Source: Eubacteriales Family XIII. Incertae Sedis bacterium
Lineage (GTDB): Bacteria > Bacillota > Clostridia > Peptostreptococcales > Anaerovoracaceae
Length of the DNA stretch: 13,009 bases
NCBI GenBank assembly: GCA_031283865.1
Contig: JAITAX010000158.1
Span: forward strand, 1 to 13,009
Direction of reading: 5' to 3'
Program-made: the position numbers and the translations under genes
The notes under the pieces: generated by a model
The model's input: the letters and a program-made list of their open reading frames with translations, nothing else
What the model was told of the DNA's origin: nothing
The model's database searches: none
Shown here: piece after piece, positions 1 through 7,500 of the stretch
Position numbering within the stretch: the first letter of the stretch is position 1
Layout of the letters: every line of letters begins with the position of its first letter

Positions 1-45
1 GGGGGCGGCGATATTACGTTTGCAATCCCGGGCGAAGACGTCTAA
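1..45 (+). CDS. C-terminal tail of an upstream gene (partial)
   Basis: Frame 1 is open from the window edge to a TAA at 43-45 and ends in the peptide GGGDITFAIPGEDV. The next gene begins 76 bases later on the same strand behind its own ribosome binding site, and I see no convincing promoter in between, so the two could be co-transcribed. Fourteen residues are too few to identify a family, and an open frame this short could be chance. Confidence 0.35.
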   Translation, partial: GGGDITFAIPGEDV

Positions 46-121
46 GCGCTGCGCGGTTTTCGCGACCCGATTTATCAGATACGCGAACGATTTGTTGTTT
101 TTTAGGAGGAGGAGAGAGAGT

Positions 122-604
122 ATGCCCAGATTTTCTACCGACGACACGGCCTTGCTGGAGCGCAGGATCGCATCGTATTTGGACAATTTTCCGAACGATG
201 TGATCTGCCCGCTTCAGATATGGTATGAGGAACTCGGCGGTTACGGCGTGCCGGAGCCGGCCGACACGACCGCTGTGACGAACGTGCTGGACAGGCTGGA
301 GGGCTGGACCGACGCCGGCGTCGTCCGCTATGAGAAATTCGGCGAGCAGCGGAGCTACAAGCGCACGAAAGGGATTTCGGCGGACGAACTCCCGCAGCGA
401 CCGGACAAAAGGCTTATGGTCCAGCATCTGTTCAAGGTCGGAGGGCTGTACAAGACGCCCGACGGCAGGGTCTACAAGGTCGCCCTCTCGGAGGTGTACA
501 ATCTCAGGTGCTTCGAGATCGTGGACGGACATATGGCGGGGGGCATGGTGAAGATCCATCCGGCCTCGGAGCTGGCCAAGAGCCTCGTCCCGGTCGCCGG
601 CTGA
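122..604 (+). CDS. unknown 160-residue protein, first complete gene of the athLS-like operon
   Basis: I do not recognise this protein. The start at 122 is chosen because an AGGAGGAGG ribosome binding site lies just upstream; a longer in-frame start at 20 would overlap the end of the upstream frame and has no such site. There is no signal peptide or membrane segment. Residues 1-80 are predicted mainly helical and end in a stretch (VLDRLEGWTDAGVVRYEKFG) that reads like a winged-helix recognition helix plus wing. The remainder (from about 98) has short beta-like segments with paired glycines and ends in a helix. It sits 61 bases before the molybdenum enzyme gene, so it may be a regulator or an accessory factor for that enzyme. 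The winged-helix idea is inferred from sequence feel only. Confidence 0.75.
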   Translation: MPRFSTDDTALLERRIASYLDNFPNDVICPLQIWYEELGGYGVPEPADTTAVTNVLDRLEGWTDAGVVRYEKFGEQRSYKRTKGISADELPQRPDKRLMVQHLFKVGGLYKTPDGRVYKVALSEVYNLRCFEIVDGHMAGGMVKIHPASELAKSLVPVAG

Positions 605-665
605 GAAACCGCAAGCTTTTTTCGAGCATGAGCCTGCAAAACCCTTTTCACATAGGAGGAAGATT

Positions 666-3347
666 ATGGCTGAAAGGATAACGCACAGCATCTGTGTCGG
701 CGGACCCATCGCCAAACACACGGAGGACGGAGTGATCCGCCGCATACTCCCCATCGTGTTCGACAAGACCGACCCGCCCGGCTGGGTCATCGATGCCCGC
801 GGCAAGTCGTACACGCCGAACCGCAAGACCTCGCCGGCTTTTATCGCGCTTACCGAAAAAAACCGCGCGTATGCCTACGACCGCATACGCTATCCCATGA
901 TCCGCGAGGATTTTGTCGAAACGCCCGACGGCCGGAACCGCAATACGCAAAACCGCGGCAAGTCGGGCTACCGCCGCGCGACCTGGGACGAGGCCCTGGA
1001 CCTCGTCACGCGGGAGATCAAGCGGCTGCAAAAAACCTACGGCAAGGAAACCATAACCGCCTGCACGGGTTCGCACCATTCTTGGGGACTGCTCGGCTAC
1101 AAACTGTCGGCTTTCGGGCGCTTCTTTAGAATGCTCGGCTATACGCAGATACTCGACAACCCCGACTCGTGGGAGGGCTTCACTTGGGGCGCGCCCCACA
1201 CCTACGGCTATTACTGGCGTCTCGGCGGCACGGAGGCTTTCGACCTCCTTGAGGACGCGATGCAGAATGTCGAAACCCTCATCCTGTGGTCCCACGATCC
1301 CGACACGACGCGCGGGGGCTATGCCGGCAACGAATCCACGATGTGGCGGCACTGGCTCGACGACATGGGCGTGCAGTTCATCTTTATCGATCCTTTCAAC
1401 AATTTTTCGTCCGTAAAGCAGGCCGACAAATGGCTCGCGCCGCGGCCCGGCACCGACACGGCTCTCTGCGAGGGCATCGCGCATGTGTGGCTGACGGAGG
1501 ACCTGTACGACAAGGAATACATCGCGAAGCACGCGCATCGCTTTGACGAATGGGCGGACTACATCCTCGGCAAGGGCGTCGACCGCATTGCCAAGACGCC
1601 GAGGTGGGCGGAGCGAGAGACGGGCATACCCGCCGCGGACATCAAGGCCCTTGCGCGGCGCTGGGGTACGACGAAGACGATGGGCGGCTCGGGTCTTCGC
1701 GGCGGCTTCGGCGGCGTTTGCCGCACGGCCAACGGCACGGAGTTCGCGCGGCTGATGGTGCAGTTGTTCGCGATGCAGGGCATGGGCAAACCCGGCAGCA
1801 ACATCTGGTCCGCCACGACGGGCGCGCCGATGGACTACGATTTCTGGTTCGGCGGCTACTCCGATCCGCTGAGCCAAATCGCGAATGAGCCTATCGCGGA
1901 CAGGACAGCCGTCAACTGCGTTTCGCAGAAGCTGTATCGCCCCAACGTGCCGGACGCCATCCTGAACGGGCATTACGAATGGTACGGAGAGGGTTTCTGC
2001 GGCGGCGGCATCGATCTCGAATTTACGGAACACATCTATCCGGAACCCGGCTGCAGCAAGGTGCATATGTTCTACCGCTACGGCGGGACTTTCATGGGTA
2101 CGATGCTCGACACCAACAAGTGGGTGAAGATGTATCAAAGCCCCGAACTTGAATTTGTCGTGAATCAGGACATCCACTTCCACGGCGAAGCGCGCTTCGC
2201 GGATGTGATTCTGCCCGCCTGCTCGAATCTCGAGCGTTACGACATCGGTGAATACTGCAATTCCGGCAACGGCGGCTACCAATCGCATTCGCAGACCGGC
2301 TGCAGTTGGCAGGTCGTCGTATTTCAGGACAAGGCGATAGAGCCGCTCTGGGAGTCGAGGTCGGACTACCGGATCTTCGCGCAGTTGGCCGAACGGCTCG
2401 GCTTCGGCGACGAATTTTCCGAGGGCCGCGACGAATTGGCGTGGTGCAAACGCTTCTGGGAAAAATCGGACCTCTGCGAGAAGATATCGTGGGAGGATTT
2501 CACGAAGAAAGGCTATTACATCGCGGGCGTCCCCGAGGACAGGGAGCGGCATTACGGCTTCCGCTGGTTCGCGGAGGACTACCCCTGCGACACGCCGAAC
2601 CACAAGACATTCCAAGAAGAAGGCAAGTTGGGCACATTTACCGGAAAGTTTGAATTTGCCTCCGAATCGCTGCTGTACTGGGCGCCGGACGACGAGGCCC
2701 GCACGCCGATCGCGACCTACAAGCCGAGCTGGGAGGGCCACCGGTCGATCAAGGCGCGAAAGTATCCTTTCCATCTAATCAGCCCGCATCCGCGTTTCGA
2801 TTACCATACGCAGCACAATTCGTCGACGCCGTGGTTCTGGGAGATCCCCGAAAACAGGAAGTACATCAACGGCAATCCCTACCTGATCGCGCGCATCCAC
2901 CCCGAAAAAGCGGCGGAGAAAGGCATTCGCGACGGCGATTTGGTTAAGCTGTTCAACGAGCGCGGCAGCGTGATCTGCGTCGCGCGCGTCACGTACAGGG
3001 TGGAGGTCAACACCATTCACGCCTACGGCTCCTCCGGCATATACAATCCCGTGAATCCCGGCGAAACCTCGACGGACATCGGCGGCTGCGTGAACGTGCT
3101 GACGCCGGGCAGGCTCATAGGCGACAAGGTCCCGGGCATGGCGCCCAATTCCACGCTGCTCGACATATGCAAATACGAGGGCGAAATCCCCGATTCGCAG
3201 CTCTTCGAGAGCAAGCTCGACGCCGTGGCCTTTGCCGCGGACGCGGATGCCGAAACTTGCAGGGAGATCATAGAGGGACACGGCTTTGAGAGGATTCAAC
3301 AGAAAGTGAGGACTTTGCATTTGCAGAAAGGAGCGTCGGCGCAATGA
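666..3347 (+). CDS. athL: molybdopterin oxidoreductase large subunit, pyrogallol-phloroglucinol transhydroxylase (AthL)-like
   Basis: This 893-residue protein aligns, from memory, along its whole length with AthL of Pelobacter acidigallici (about 875 residues), a bis-MGD enzyme of the DMSO reductase family that transfers a hydroxyl between trihydroxybenzenes. Shared blocks include SHHSWG (136-141), DNPDSWEGF (164-172), FIDPFNNF (240-247), QGMGKPGSNIWS (371-382) and LISPHPRFDYHT near the C-terminus. Residues matching the AthL active site are His137, Asp167, Ser168 (Mo ligand) and Tyr398. Like AthL it has no N-terminal Cys motif for a [4Fe-4S] cluster and no Tat signal, so it should be cytoplasmic. 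An AGGAGG site precedes the ATG, and the stop overlaps the small-subunit start by ATGA, implying coupled translation. Resorcinol hydroxylase (RhL) of Azoarcus is in the same family, so the exact substrate is open. The gene symbol denotes homology only. Confidence 0.9.
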   Translation: MAERITHSICVGGPIAKHTEDGVIRRILPIVFDKTDPPGWVIDARGKSYTPNRKTSPAFIALTEKNRAYAYDRIRYPMIREDFVETPDGRNRNTQNRGKSGYRRATWDEALDLVTREIKRLQKTYGKETITACTGSHHSWGLLGYKLSAFGRFFRMLGYTQILDNPDSWEGFTWGAPHTYGYYWRLGGTEAFDLLEDAMQNVETLILWSHDPDTTRGGYAGNESTMWRHWLDDMGVQFIFIDPFNNFSSVKQADKWLAPRPGTDTALCEGIAHVWLTEDLYDKEYIAKHAHRFDEWADYILGKGVDRIAKTPRWAERETGIPAADIKALARRWGTTKTMGGSGLRGGFGGVCRTANGTEFARLMVQLFAMQGMGKPGSNIWSATTGAPMDYDFWFGGYSDPLSQIANEPIADRTAVNCVSQKLYRPNVPDAILNGHYEWYGEGFCGGGIDLEFTEHIYPEPGCSKVHMFYRYGGTFMGTMLDTNKWVKMYQSPELEFVVNQDIHFHGEARFADVILPACSNLERYDIGEYCNSGNGGYQSHSQTGCSWQVVVFQDKAIEPLWESRSDYRIFAQLAERLGFGDEFSEGRDELAWCKRFWEKSDLCEKISWEDFTKKGYYIAGVPEDRERHYGFRWFAEDYPCDTPNHKTFQEEGKLGTFTGKFEFASESLLYWAPDDEARTPIATYKPSWEGHRSIKARKYPFHLISPHPRFDYHTQHNSSTPWFWEIPENRKYINGNPYLIARIHPEKAAEKGIRDGDLVKLFNERGSVICVARVTYRVEVNTIHAYGSSGIYNPVNPGETSTDIGGCVNVLTPGRLIGDKVPGMAPNSTLLDICKYEGEIPDSQLFESKLDAVAFAADADAETCREIIEGHGFERIQQKVRTLHLQKGASAQ

Positions 3348-4213
3348 GATGGGGAATAGCTGTTGATTCACGCCAATGTATGGCGTGCTACTGCTGCTTT
3401 ACGGCTTGCAAGGATGAACATTGCGGCTTCGCCGGGAAATACTCCGCGCCGCAGCCTATGATGGGCCAATTTTGGATCAACATAAGGGAATGGGAACGCG
3501 GCGACAGCTCGCGCCGCGTGAAGACCGCGACGGTACCCGTGCTGTGCGCGCATTGCGAGAAACCCGCCTGCGCCGAGGTTGCGAAAGACGGCGCGGTGTA
3601 CAAGCGGGAGGACGGCATCGTAATCATAGACCCCGAGAAGTCGAAAGGGCAGAAAGCCATCGCGGAGGCCTGCCCCCTCGGCGCGACGTTCTGGAACGAG
3701 GAGCTGCAGATACCGCAGAAATGCACGATGTGCGCGGAGTTGCTCGATGACGAGAACTACCTCGCCTATCTCGGCGATTCCGCGCTGAAGCGCCCGCGCT
3801 GCGTGGAAGCCTGCCCAAACAGAGCGCTGCTCTTCGGCGATCTCGACGATCCGAACAGCGAGATCAGCAGGTATATCGCGGCGAACCGCGTTACGCCGCC
3901 CGCAGAGTTCGCGGGCAGGAAAGGCAACGTGGTCTATCTGAACATACCGACGGTGTTCTTGGCGGGAACGGTCTACCTGCCGCGCGCGCTTGACGAGGTC
4001 GCCGGCGGCGCGACGGTGCGTCTCTCGTGCGAGGAGAGCGGGGAAACCTGGGAAACGCAGACGAACTATTTCGGCGACTGGGAGGTGGAATGGCTGCCCA
4101 AGGACAAGACCATAGACATCCGCGTCAGCTTGGACGGCTACAAGGAGGCGACCTACACCGCGACGACGGACAAGGACCGGTACGTGGCCCAAACCTATTT
4201 GGAGAGTGAGTAA
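3344..4213 (+). CDS. athS: Fe-S electron-transfer small subunit, AthS-like, with C-terminal beta-sandwich domain
   Basis: The 289-residue protein is the partner of the preceding large subunit. Residues 1-190 form a ferredoxin-type domain with Cys12, 15, 18, 22, then Cys68, 71, 76, 110, then Cys127, 130, 153, 157. These twelve fit three [4Fe-4S] clusters, one fewer than typical DMSO-reductase beta subunits, as in Pelobacter AthS. The segment AVYKREDGIVIIDPEKSKG is nearly the same as in AthS. Residues about 195-289 form a predicted beta-sandwich of the carboxypeptidase-regulatory/Cna-B type (YFGDWEVEWLPKDKTIDIRV), also found in AthS. The start overlaps the athL stop and has an AAGGAG site. Extra Cys17 and Cys27 lie near the first cluster. 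It should be cytoplasmic, docked to the large subunit. Confidence 0.9.
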   Translation: MRWGIAVDSRQCMACYCCFTACKDEHCGFAGKYSAPQPMMGQFWINIREWERGDSSRRVKTATVPVLCAHCEKPACAEVAKDGAVYKREDGIVIIDPEKSKGQKAIAEACPLGATFWNEELQIPQKCTMCAELLDDENYLAYLGDSALKRPRCVEACPNRALLFGDLDDPNSEISRYIAANRVTPPAEFAGRKGNVVYLNIPTVFLAGTVYLPRALDEVAGGATVRLSCEESGETWETQTNYFGDWEVEWLPKDKTIDIRVSLDGYKEATYTATTDKDRYVAQTYLESE

Positions 4214-4225
4214 GTGTTACAGTTC

Positions 4226-4246
4226 ATAGGTCGGTCTACGGCCTAT
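4226..4246 (+). other. intergenic stem-loop between athS-like and thiolase genes
   Basis: ATAGGTCG (4226-4233) can pair with CGGCCTAT (4239-4246), with one G-U pair and a five-base loop. No T-run follows, so it is not a normal intrinsic terminator. It could be an RNA-processing or stability element that lets the two halves of the operon be expressed at different levels. No function is shown. Confidence 0.4.
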
Positions 4247-4305
4247 ACAGGAAACCGCTCGAATCTGAATTGTAACGAATAAGCAAACGACAGGAGGAAG
4301 CGAAT

Positions 4306-5496
4306 ATGAGCGATGTAGTCATCGTAGAAGCCTGCCGCACGGCGGTAGGCAGGATCGGCGGCACGCTGAAGAGCGTTCCGCCCGAAGAACTTGCACGGGT
4401 TGTGATACAGGGCATTCTGGACAGGAGCGGCATCGAGCCGGCCGAGATCGATGAGGTTATCTTGGGCCACTGCCGCCAGTCGTCCGACAATCCGAACATC
4501 GCGCGGCTGTCCATGCTGCGCACGGCCATTCCGATTGAAACGTCGGCCTATACCGTGATGCGCCAATGCGCCTCCGGCCTCACGGCGGTCAACAACGGGC
4601 TTATGAGCATACAGGCGGGCCAGTGCGAGGTCGTGCTGGCGGGCGGCACGGAATCCATGAGCACGGCGCCTTTCTACATGCGCGGCGCGCGCTTCGGACT
4701 CGGCACGGGCAACGCGCTTCTCCTTGATTCCCTCGTCGAGGTACAGCCGCAGAGCCAGCCGCAGGAGATCTTCGGCAGCTTCAACATGGGCGTAACGGCG
4801 GAAAACGTCGCGGAGCAGTACAAGGTATCCCGCGCGGATCAGGACAAATTCGCGCTGCAGAGCCAGAAACGGGCCTTGGCCGCAATCGCGGCGGGGCGAT
4901 TCAAGGACGAAATCGTTCCCGTCGTAATCCCGCAGCGCAAGGGTGACGCAATCGTATTCGACACCGACGAGTATCCGCGCGACACCACCATCGAAGCGCT
5001 CACGAAGCTGAAAGCCGTGTTCAAGGAGGGCGGCTCCGTAACGGCGGGCAACGCATCGGGCCGAAACGACGGCGCCTCCGCCGTGCTTTTGATGACGGCG
5101 GAAAAGGCCGCGGCGCTCGGCATGAAGCCGCTCGCGCGCTTTGTCGGCATAGCGAACGCCGGCGTCGACCCGCGCATCATGGGCATCGCGCCCATCGCGG
5201 CCACGCGCAAGGCGCTCGAAAAGGCCGGCCTGCGAACGGAGGACATCGGCCTCGTGGAACTGAACGAAGCTTTTGCGGCCCAGTCCCTCGCCTGCGTCCG
5301 CGAATTGGGCTTCTCGCAGGACATCGTGAACGTGAACGGCGGCGCAATCGCGCTCGGACATCCCGTCGGCTCCTCCGGCTGCCGCATCCTCGTCACGCTC
5401 ATCCACGAGATGAGGAAGCGCGGCGTGCGGTACGGCCTCGCTACGCTCTGCATCGCGGGCGGGCTGGGGATGGCGGACGTCGTGGAGCTGCTGTAG
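4306..5496 (+). CDS. thiolase (acetyl-CoA C-acyltransferase family)
   Basis: This is a full-length thiolase of 396 residues. Catalytic residues are clear: nucleophile Cys88 in VMRQCASG, His352 in GHPVG and Cys382 in CIAGGLG; NEAFAAQ, the usual thiolase motif, lies before them. The last motif has Leu where Gln or Met is usual (CxxGGxG). The enzyme either cleaves a 3-ketoacyl-CoA with CoA or condenses two acyl-CoAs. Next to an AthLS-like enzyme, the degradative direction is attractive: anaerobic phloroglucinol breakdown ends in C6 keto acids that give acetyl-CoA. The substrate cannot be read from sequence, and an ordinary acetoacetyl-CoA thiolase is possible. AGGAGG lies eight bases before the ATG. 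The gene follows athS by 92 bases and precedes the SDR by 73. Confidence 0.92.
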   Translation: MSDVVIVEACRTAVGRIGGTLKSVPPEELARVVIQGILDRSGIEPAEIDEVILGHCRQSSDNPNIARLSMLRTAIPIETSAYTVMRQCASGLTAVNNGLMSIQAGQCEVVLAGGTESMSTAPFYMRGARFGLGTGNALLLDSLVEVQPQSQPQEIFGSFNMGVTAENVAEQYKVSRADQDKFALQSQKRALAAIAAGRFKDEIVPVVIPQRKGDAIVFDTDEYPRDTTIEALTKLKAVFKEGGSVTAGNASGRNDGASAVLLMTAEKAAALGMKPLARFVGIANAGVDPRIMGIAPIAATRKALEKAGLRTEDIGLVELNEAFAAQSLACVRELGFSQDIVNVNGGAIALGHPVGSSGCRILVTLIHEMRKRGVRYGLATLCIAGGLGMADVVELL

Positions 5497-5520
5497 GCGA
5501 AGCTTGCTATAACTCGAACT

Positions 5521-5540
5521 GCGCAAGAAAGCGTTTGCGC
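5521..5540 (+). other. stem-loop in the thiolase-SDR spacer
   Basis: GCGCAAG (5521-5527) pairs with TTTGCGC (5534-5540), with one wobble and a six-base loop. It lies upstream of the SDR ribosome binding site AAGGAAGGAG (5551-5560). There is no T-run after it, so it is more likely a stability element than a terminator. Confidence 0.35.
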
Positions 5541-5569
5541 GGCACATATCAAGGAAGGAGATTACACGA

Positions 5570-6349
5570 ATGGGTCTTTTTGATTTAACGGGGAGAAATG
5601 CGGTGGTCGTGGGCGGCGCCGGCGGCATCGGACAGGCGGTGGCACAAGGTTTGGCGGAAGCCGGCGCGCGCGTGGCAATCGCTTCGCGCAGCGAGGATTC
5701 GCTGAAACGAGCCGTCGCGGAGATCAAAGAAGCGACGGGCCTGACGCTCAGCTACTACACGGCAGACGCCACGGATGAGGACAGCGTCGCGGCGCTCGCG
5801 GCGACGGCGCACAAGGATTTCGGCAAAGTCGACATCCTCGTCAATTCGCAGGGTTTCAACAAGAAGTTCGACGCGCAGGAGTTCCCGATGGACGTGTTCA
5901 AGCAGATGCTGGAGGTCAACGTCTACAGCGTCATGCTGTGCTGCAAGCACTTCGGCGCGTACATGATCCGGAATAAGTACGGCAAGATCATCAACGTTTC
6001 GTCCGTGCGCGGCAAGATCGCGACCAAGACCACAGGCAACTGCGGCTACTGCGCCACAAAGGGCGCCGTCGACATGCTGACGCGGCAGCTCGCCTCCGAG
6101 TTCGGCCAATACGGCATAACAGTCAACGCTTTCGGCCCGACCGTTACGGAAACGCCGATGATGACGGCCATGATCGAATCGCGCGGCGGCGATACCTATC
6201 GCAAGCAGCTCGCCGACGGTCTGCCGATGAAGAAGATGGCCGTACCCGAGGACTGCATCGGCACAGCCGTGTACCTCGCCTCCTCCGCCTCCGACTTCGT
6301 GACGGGCAACATCGTCTACCCGGACGGCGGCCTGACCGCCGTCGGCTGA
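5570..6349 (+). CDS. short-chain dehydrogenase/reductase, probably NADPH-dependent
   Basis: A classical SDR of 259 residues. The nucleotide-binding loop is GGAGGIG (15-21). Arg40 after the second strand (VAIASRSE) favours NADP(H) over NAD(H). Tyr160 and Lys164 form the YxxxK pair (GYCATKGAV) and Ser144/Ser145 the catalytic serine, two residues further from Tyr than usual. The normal NNAG motif reads NSQG (92-95). It resembles gluconate 5-dehydrogenase-type SDRs. Known phloroglucinol reductases are NADPH-dependent SDRs, and 3-hydroxy-5-oxohexanoate dehydrogenase is the other reductase of that route, so either role fits this position after athLS and the thiolase. Without comparison to characterised enzymes this remains a guess. 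It is the last gene of the operon and is followed by a strong palindrome. Confidence 0.92.
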   Translation: MGLFDLTGRNAVVVGGAGGIGQAVAQGLAEAGARVAIASRSEDSLKRAVAEIKEATGLTLSYYTADATDEDSVAALAATAHKDFGKVDILVNSQGFNKKFDAQEFPMDVFKQMLEVNVYSVMLCCKHFGAYMIRNKYGKIINVSSVRGKIATKTTGNCGYCATKGAVDMLTRQLASEFGQYGITVNAFGPTVTETPMMTAMIESRGGDTYRKQLADGLPMKKMAVPEDCIGTAVYLASSASDFVTGNIVYPDGGLTAVG

Positions 6350-6375
6350 GCTTAAGAAGCGTTCGGAATTTTGCT

Positions 6376-6399
6376 CGCAGCGGCCGGCCGGTCGCTGCG
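6376..6399. terminator. palindrome between convergent genes, candidate bidirectional terminator
   Basis: CGCAGCGGCCGG and CCGGTCGCTGCG form a 12-base-pair dyad with one G-T pair, centred between the SDR stop and the end of the merR gene, which converge here. The position suits transcription termination in both directions. Neither side has a clear T-run, so it is not a textbook intrinsic terminator. Confidence 0.5.
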
Positions 6400-6422
6400 A
6401 TGCTTGGCCTCGACGCCTGCGC

Positions 6423-7280
6423 CTATTCCGCGCGCGCTGCCGTGCTCTCCGCCGAGCCGCTCTCCGCCGGGTTTTCCACCGGCAGCCAAGCCTCAAAATA
6501 CCCCGTGATGGCACCCTTTTCCTCGTCGAGCACGCTGCAGATCAGATTGCCAAAGGCGCGCCCGCTGACCTCCAGCCTGTTTTTCAGCGCGAAATCCCGC
6601 ATGAAGTCGAGGTGCCGCGCGGTGAACGCCTCCTTGCCGGAGCTTTTGAATGCGGAATGGACGCAGAGGTGCGGCCTCGTATGGACCACGGGGGCCGCAA
6701 TGGGTATGTTGAAAGCCTCGACGTATTTTATGCCGATCGAAAAGCCCCACGCGTAGTCGACGCCTTTTCCGAGCAGATCATCTTTCTTCACCTCAAAGTA
6801 GCGTTTCGTGAAAGGCATGAACCCGCCCCATTCCTTGTTCAGCGCGAGAAGCCTCGGGCTGTTGTCGTAGGCGCGGTTGAAGCGGTTCAGATAGTAGAAG
6901 TGCTCCTTGCAGTTGCGCAGATCGCAGCGGCCTATGTAGTCCTTGATGCGCGCGACGCTTTCCGCGTGTCCGCGGATCCGTTCGAGCAACATGCCTTGGC
7001 GTCGCAGGCTCTCCAAAAGCACATCGCCCTTTTCGGTCAGGCGCCCGATCAGCATGTCACGGGATTCGGCGGTCGTCATCATCGCGATCTCATCTATGCC
7101 GAATCCGAAATTTTTGTACCAGATGCAATCGATCAGAAAATTGATATCCCAAGCGTCGTAATACCGATAGTTGTTGTTCGCGTCCTTTTTCGGCTTGACT
7201 ATGCCCCGTTCCTCATAATACCGTATGAGGTCCGTGGATATGCCGAGGATGCCCGCCACGTCTCCGATTTTGTACTGCAT
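6423..7280 (-). CDS. MerR-family transcriptional regulator with large C-terminal effector domain
   Basis: The protein begins MQYKIGDVAGILGIS, the usual MerR helix-turn-helix opening, followed by LIRYYEERGIVKP and NYRYYDAWDINFL (winged helix, residues 1-75). A coiled coil follows (about 70-115), then about 170 residues of C-terminal domain probably binding the effector, as in GyrI-like/BmrR-type members. Cys119 and Cys124 in the linker could be a metal or redox site. I chose the ATG at 7280, which gives 285 residues; a GTG at 7289 in frame would add three residues and has a purine-rich GAGGGGGG close by, so either start is possible. It lies among catabolic genes and faces the athLS operon, so it may respond to an aromatic compound or drug. 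The binding site was not found. Confidence 0.88.
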   Translation of the reverse strand: MQYKIGDVAGILGISTDLIRYYEERGIVKPKKDANNNYRYYDAWDINFLIDCIWYKNFGFGIDEIAMMTTAESRDMLIGRLTEKGDVLLESLRRQGMLLERIRGHAESVARIKDYIGRCDLRNCKEHFYYLNRFNRAYDNSPRLLALNKEWGGFMPFTKRYFEVKKDDLLGKGVDYAWGFSIGIKYVEAFNIPIAAPVVHTRPHLCVHSAFKSSGKEAFTARHLDFMRDFALKNRLEVSGRAFGNLICSVLDEEKGAITGYFEAWLPVENPAESGSAESTAARAE

Positions 7281-7445
7281 TGAAAACACCTTCCCCCCTC
7301 TTGATCAAAGTGCAAAGATGTCTGCCCGCTCGGTACACTGCAACGCCCAAAAGCTTACCGAACACCGGTCTTTCTTCGCCGTTTGCCGGCAACCTTTGGA
7401 TGTCCCAAGGTACCAATGCGGCGAGCGCAATTGCTTCGGCGGGGC

Positions 7446-7475
7446 GGCGAGCGGCGCGCCCGGCGGCGCCTCGCC
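7446..7475 (-). other. GC-rich hairpin downstream of the cupin gene
   Basis: GGCGA (7446-7450) pairs with TCGCC (7471-7475) and GGCGC (7453-7457) with GCGCC (7466-7470), with a two-base bulge. It lies 25 bases past the cupin stop in the 220-bp spacer before merR. No T-run follows on the minus strand. It may partly end transcription or separate cupin from merR expression. I see no other clear element in this spacer. Confidence 0.35.
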
Positions 7476-7500
7476 GAAACAACCCAAGACCGTGCCGGCC

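Noticed and set aside
648..2774. 708-residue open frame antisense to the athL-like gene
   Set aside because: It is a shadow of the high-GC coding strand; it has no ribosome site and a low-complexity Arg/Ala/Val-rich sequence, while the plus-strand protein has clear homology.
4243..5727. 494-residue antisense frame across the thiolase
   Set aside because: Compositionally biased shadow of a well-defined thiolase gene.
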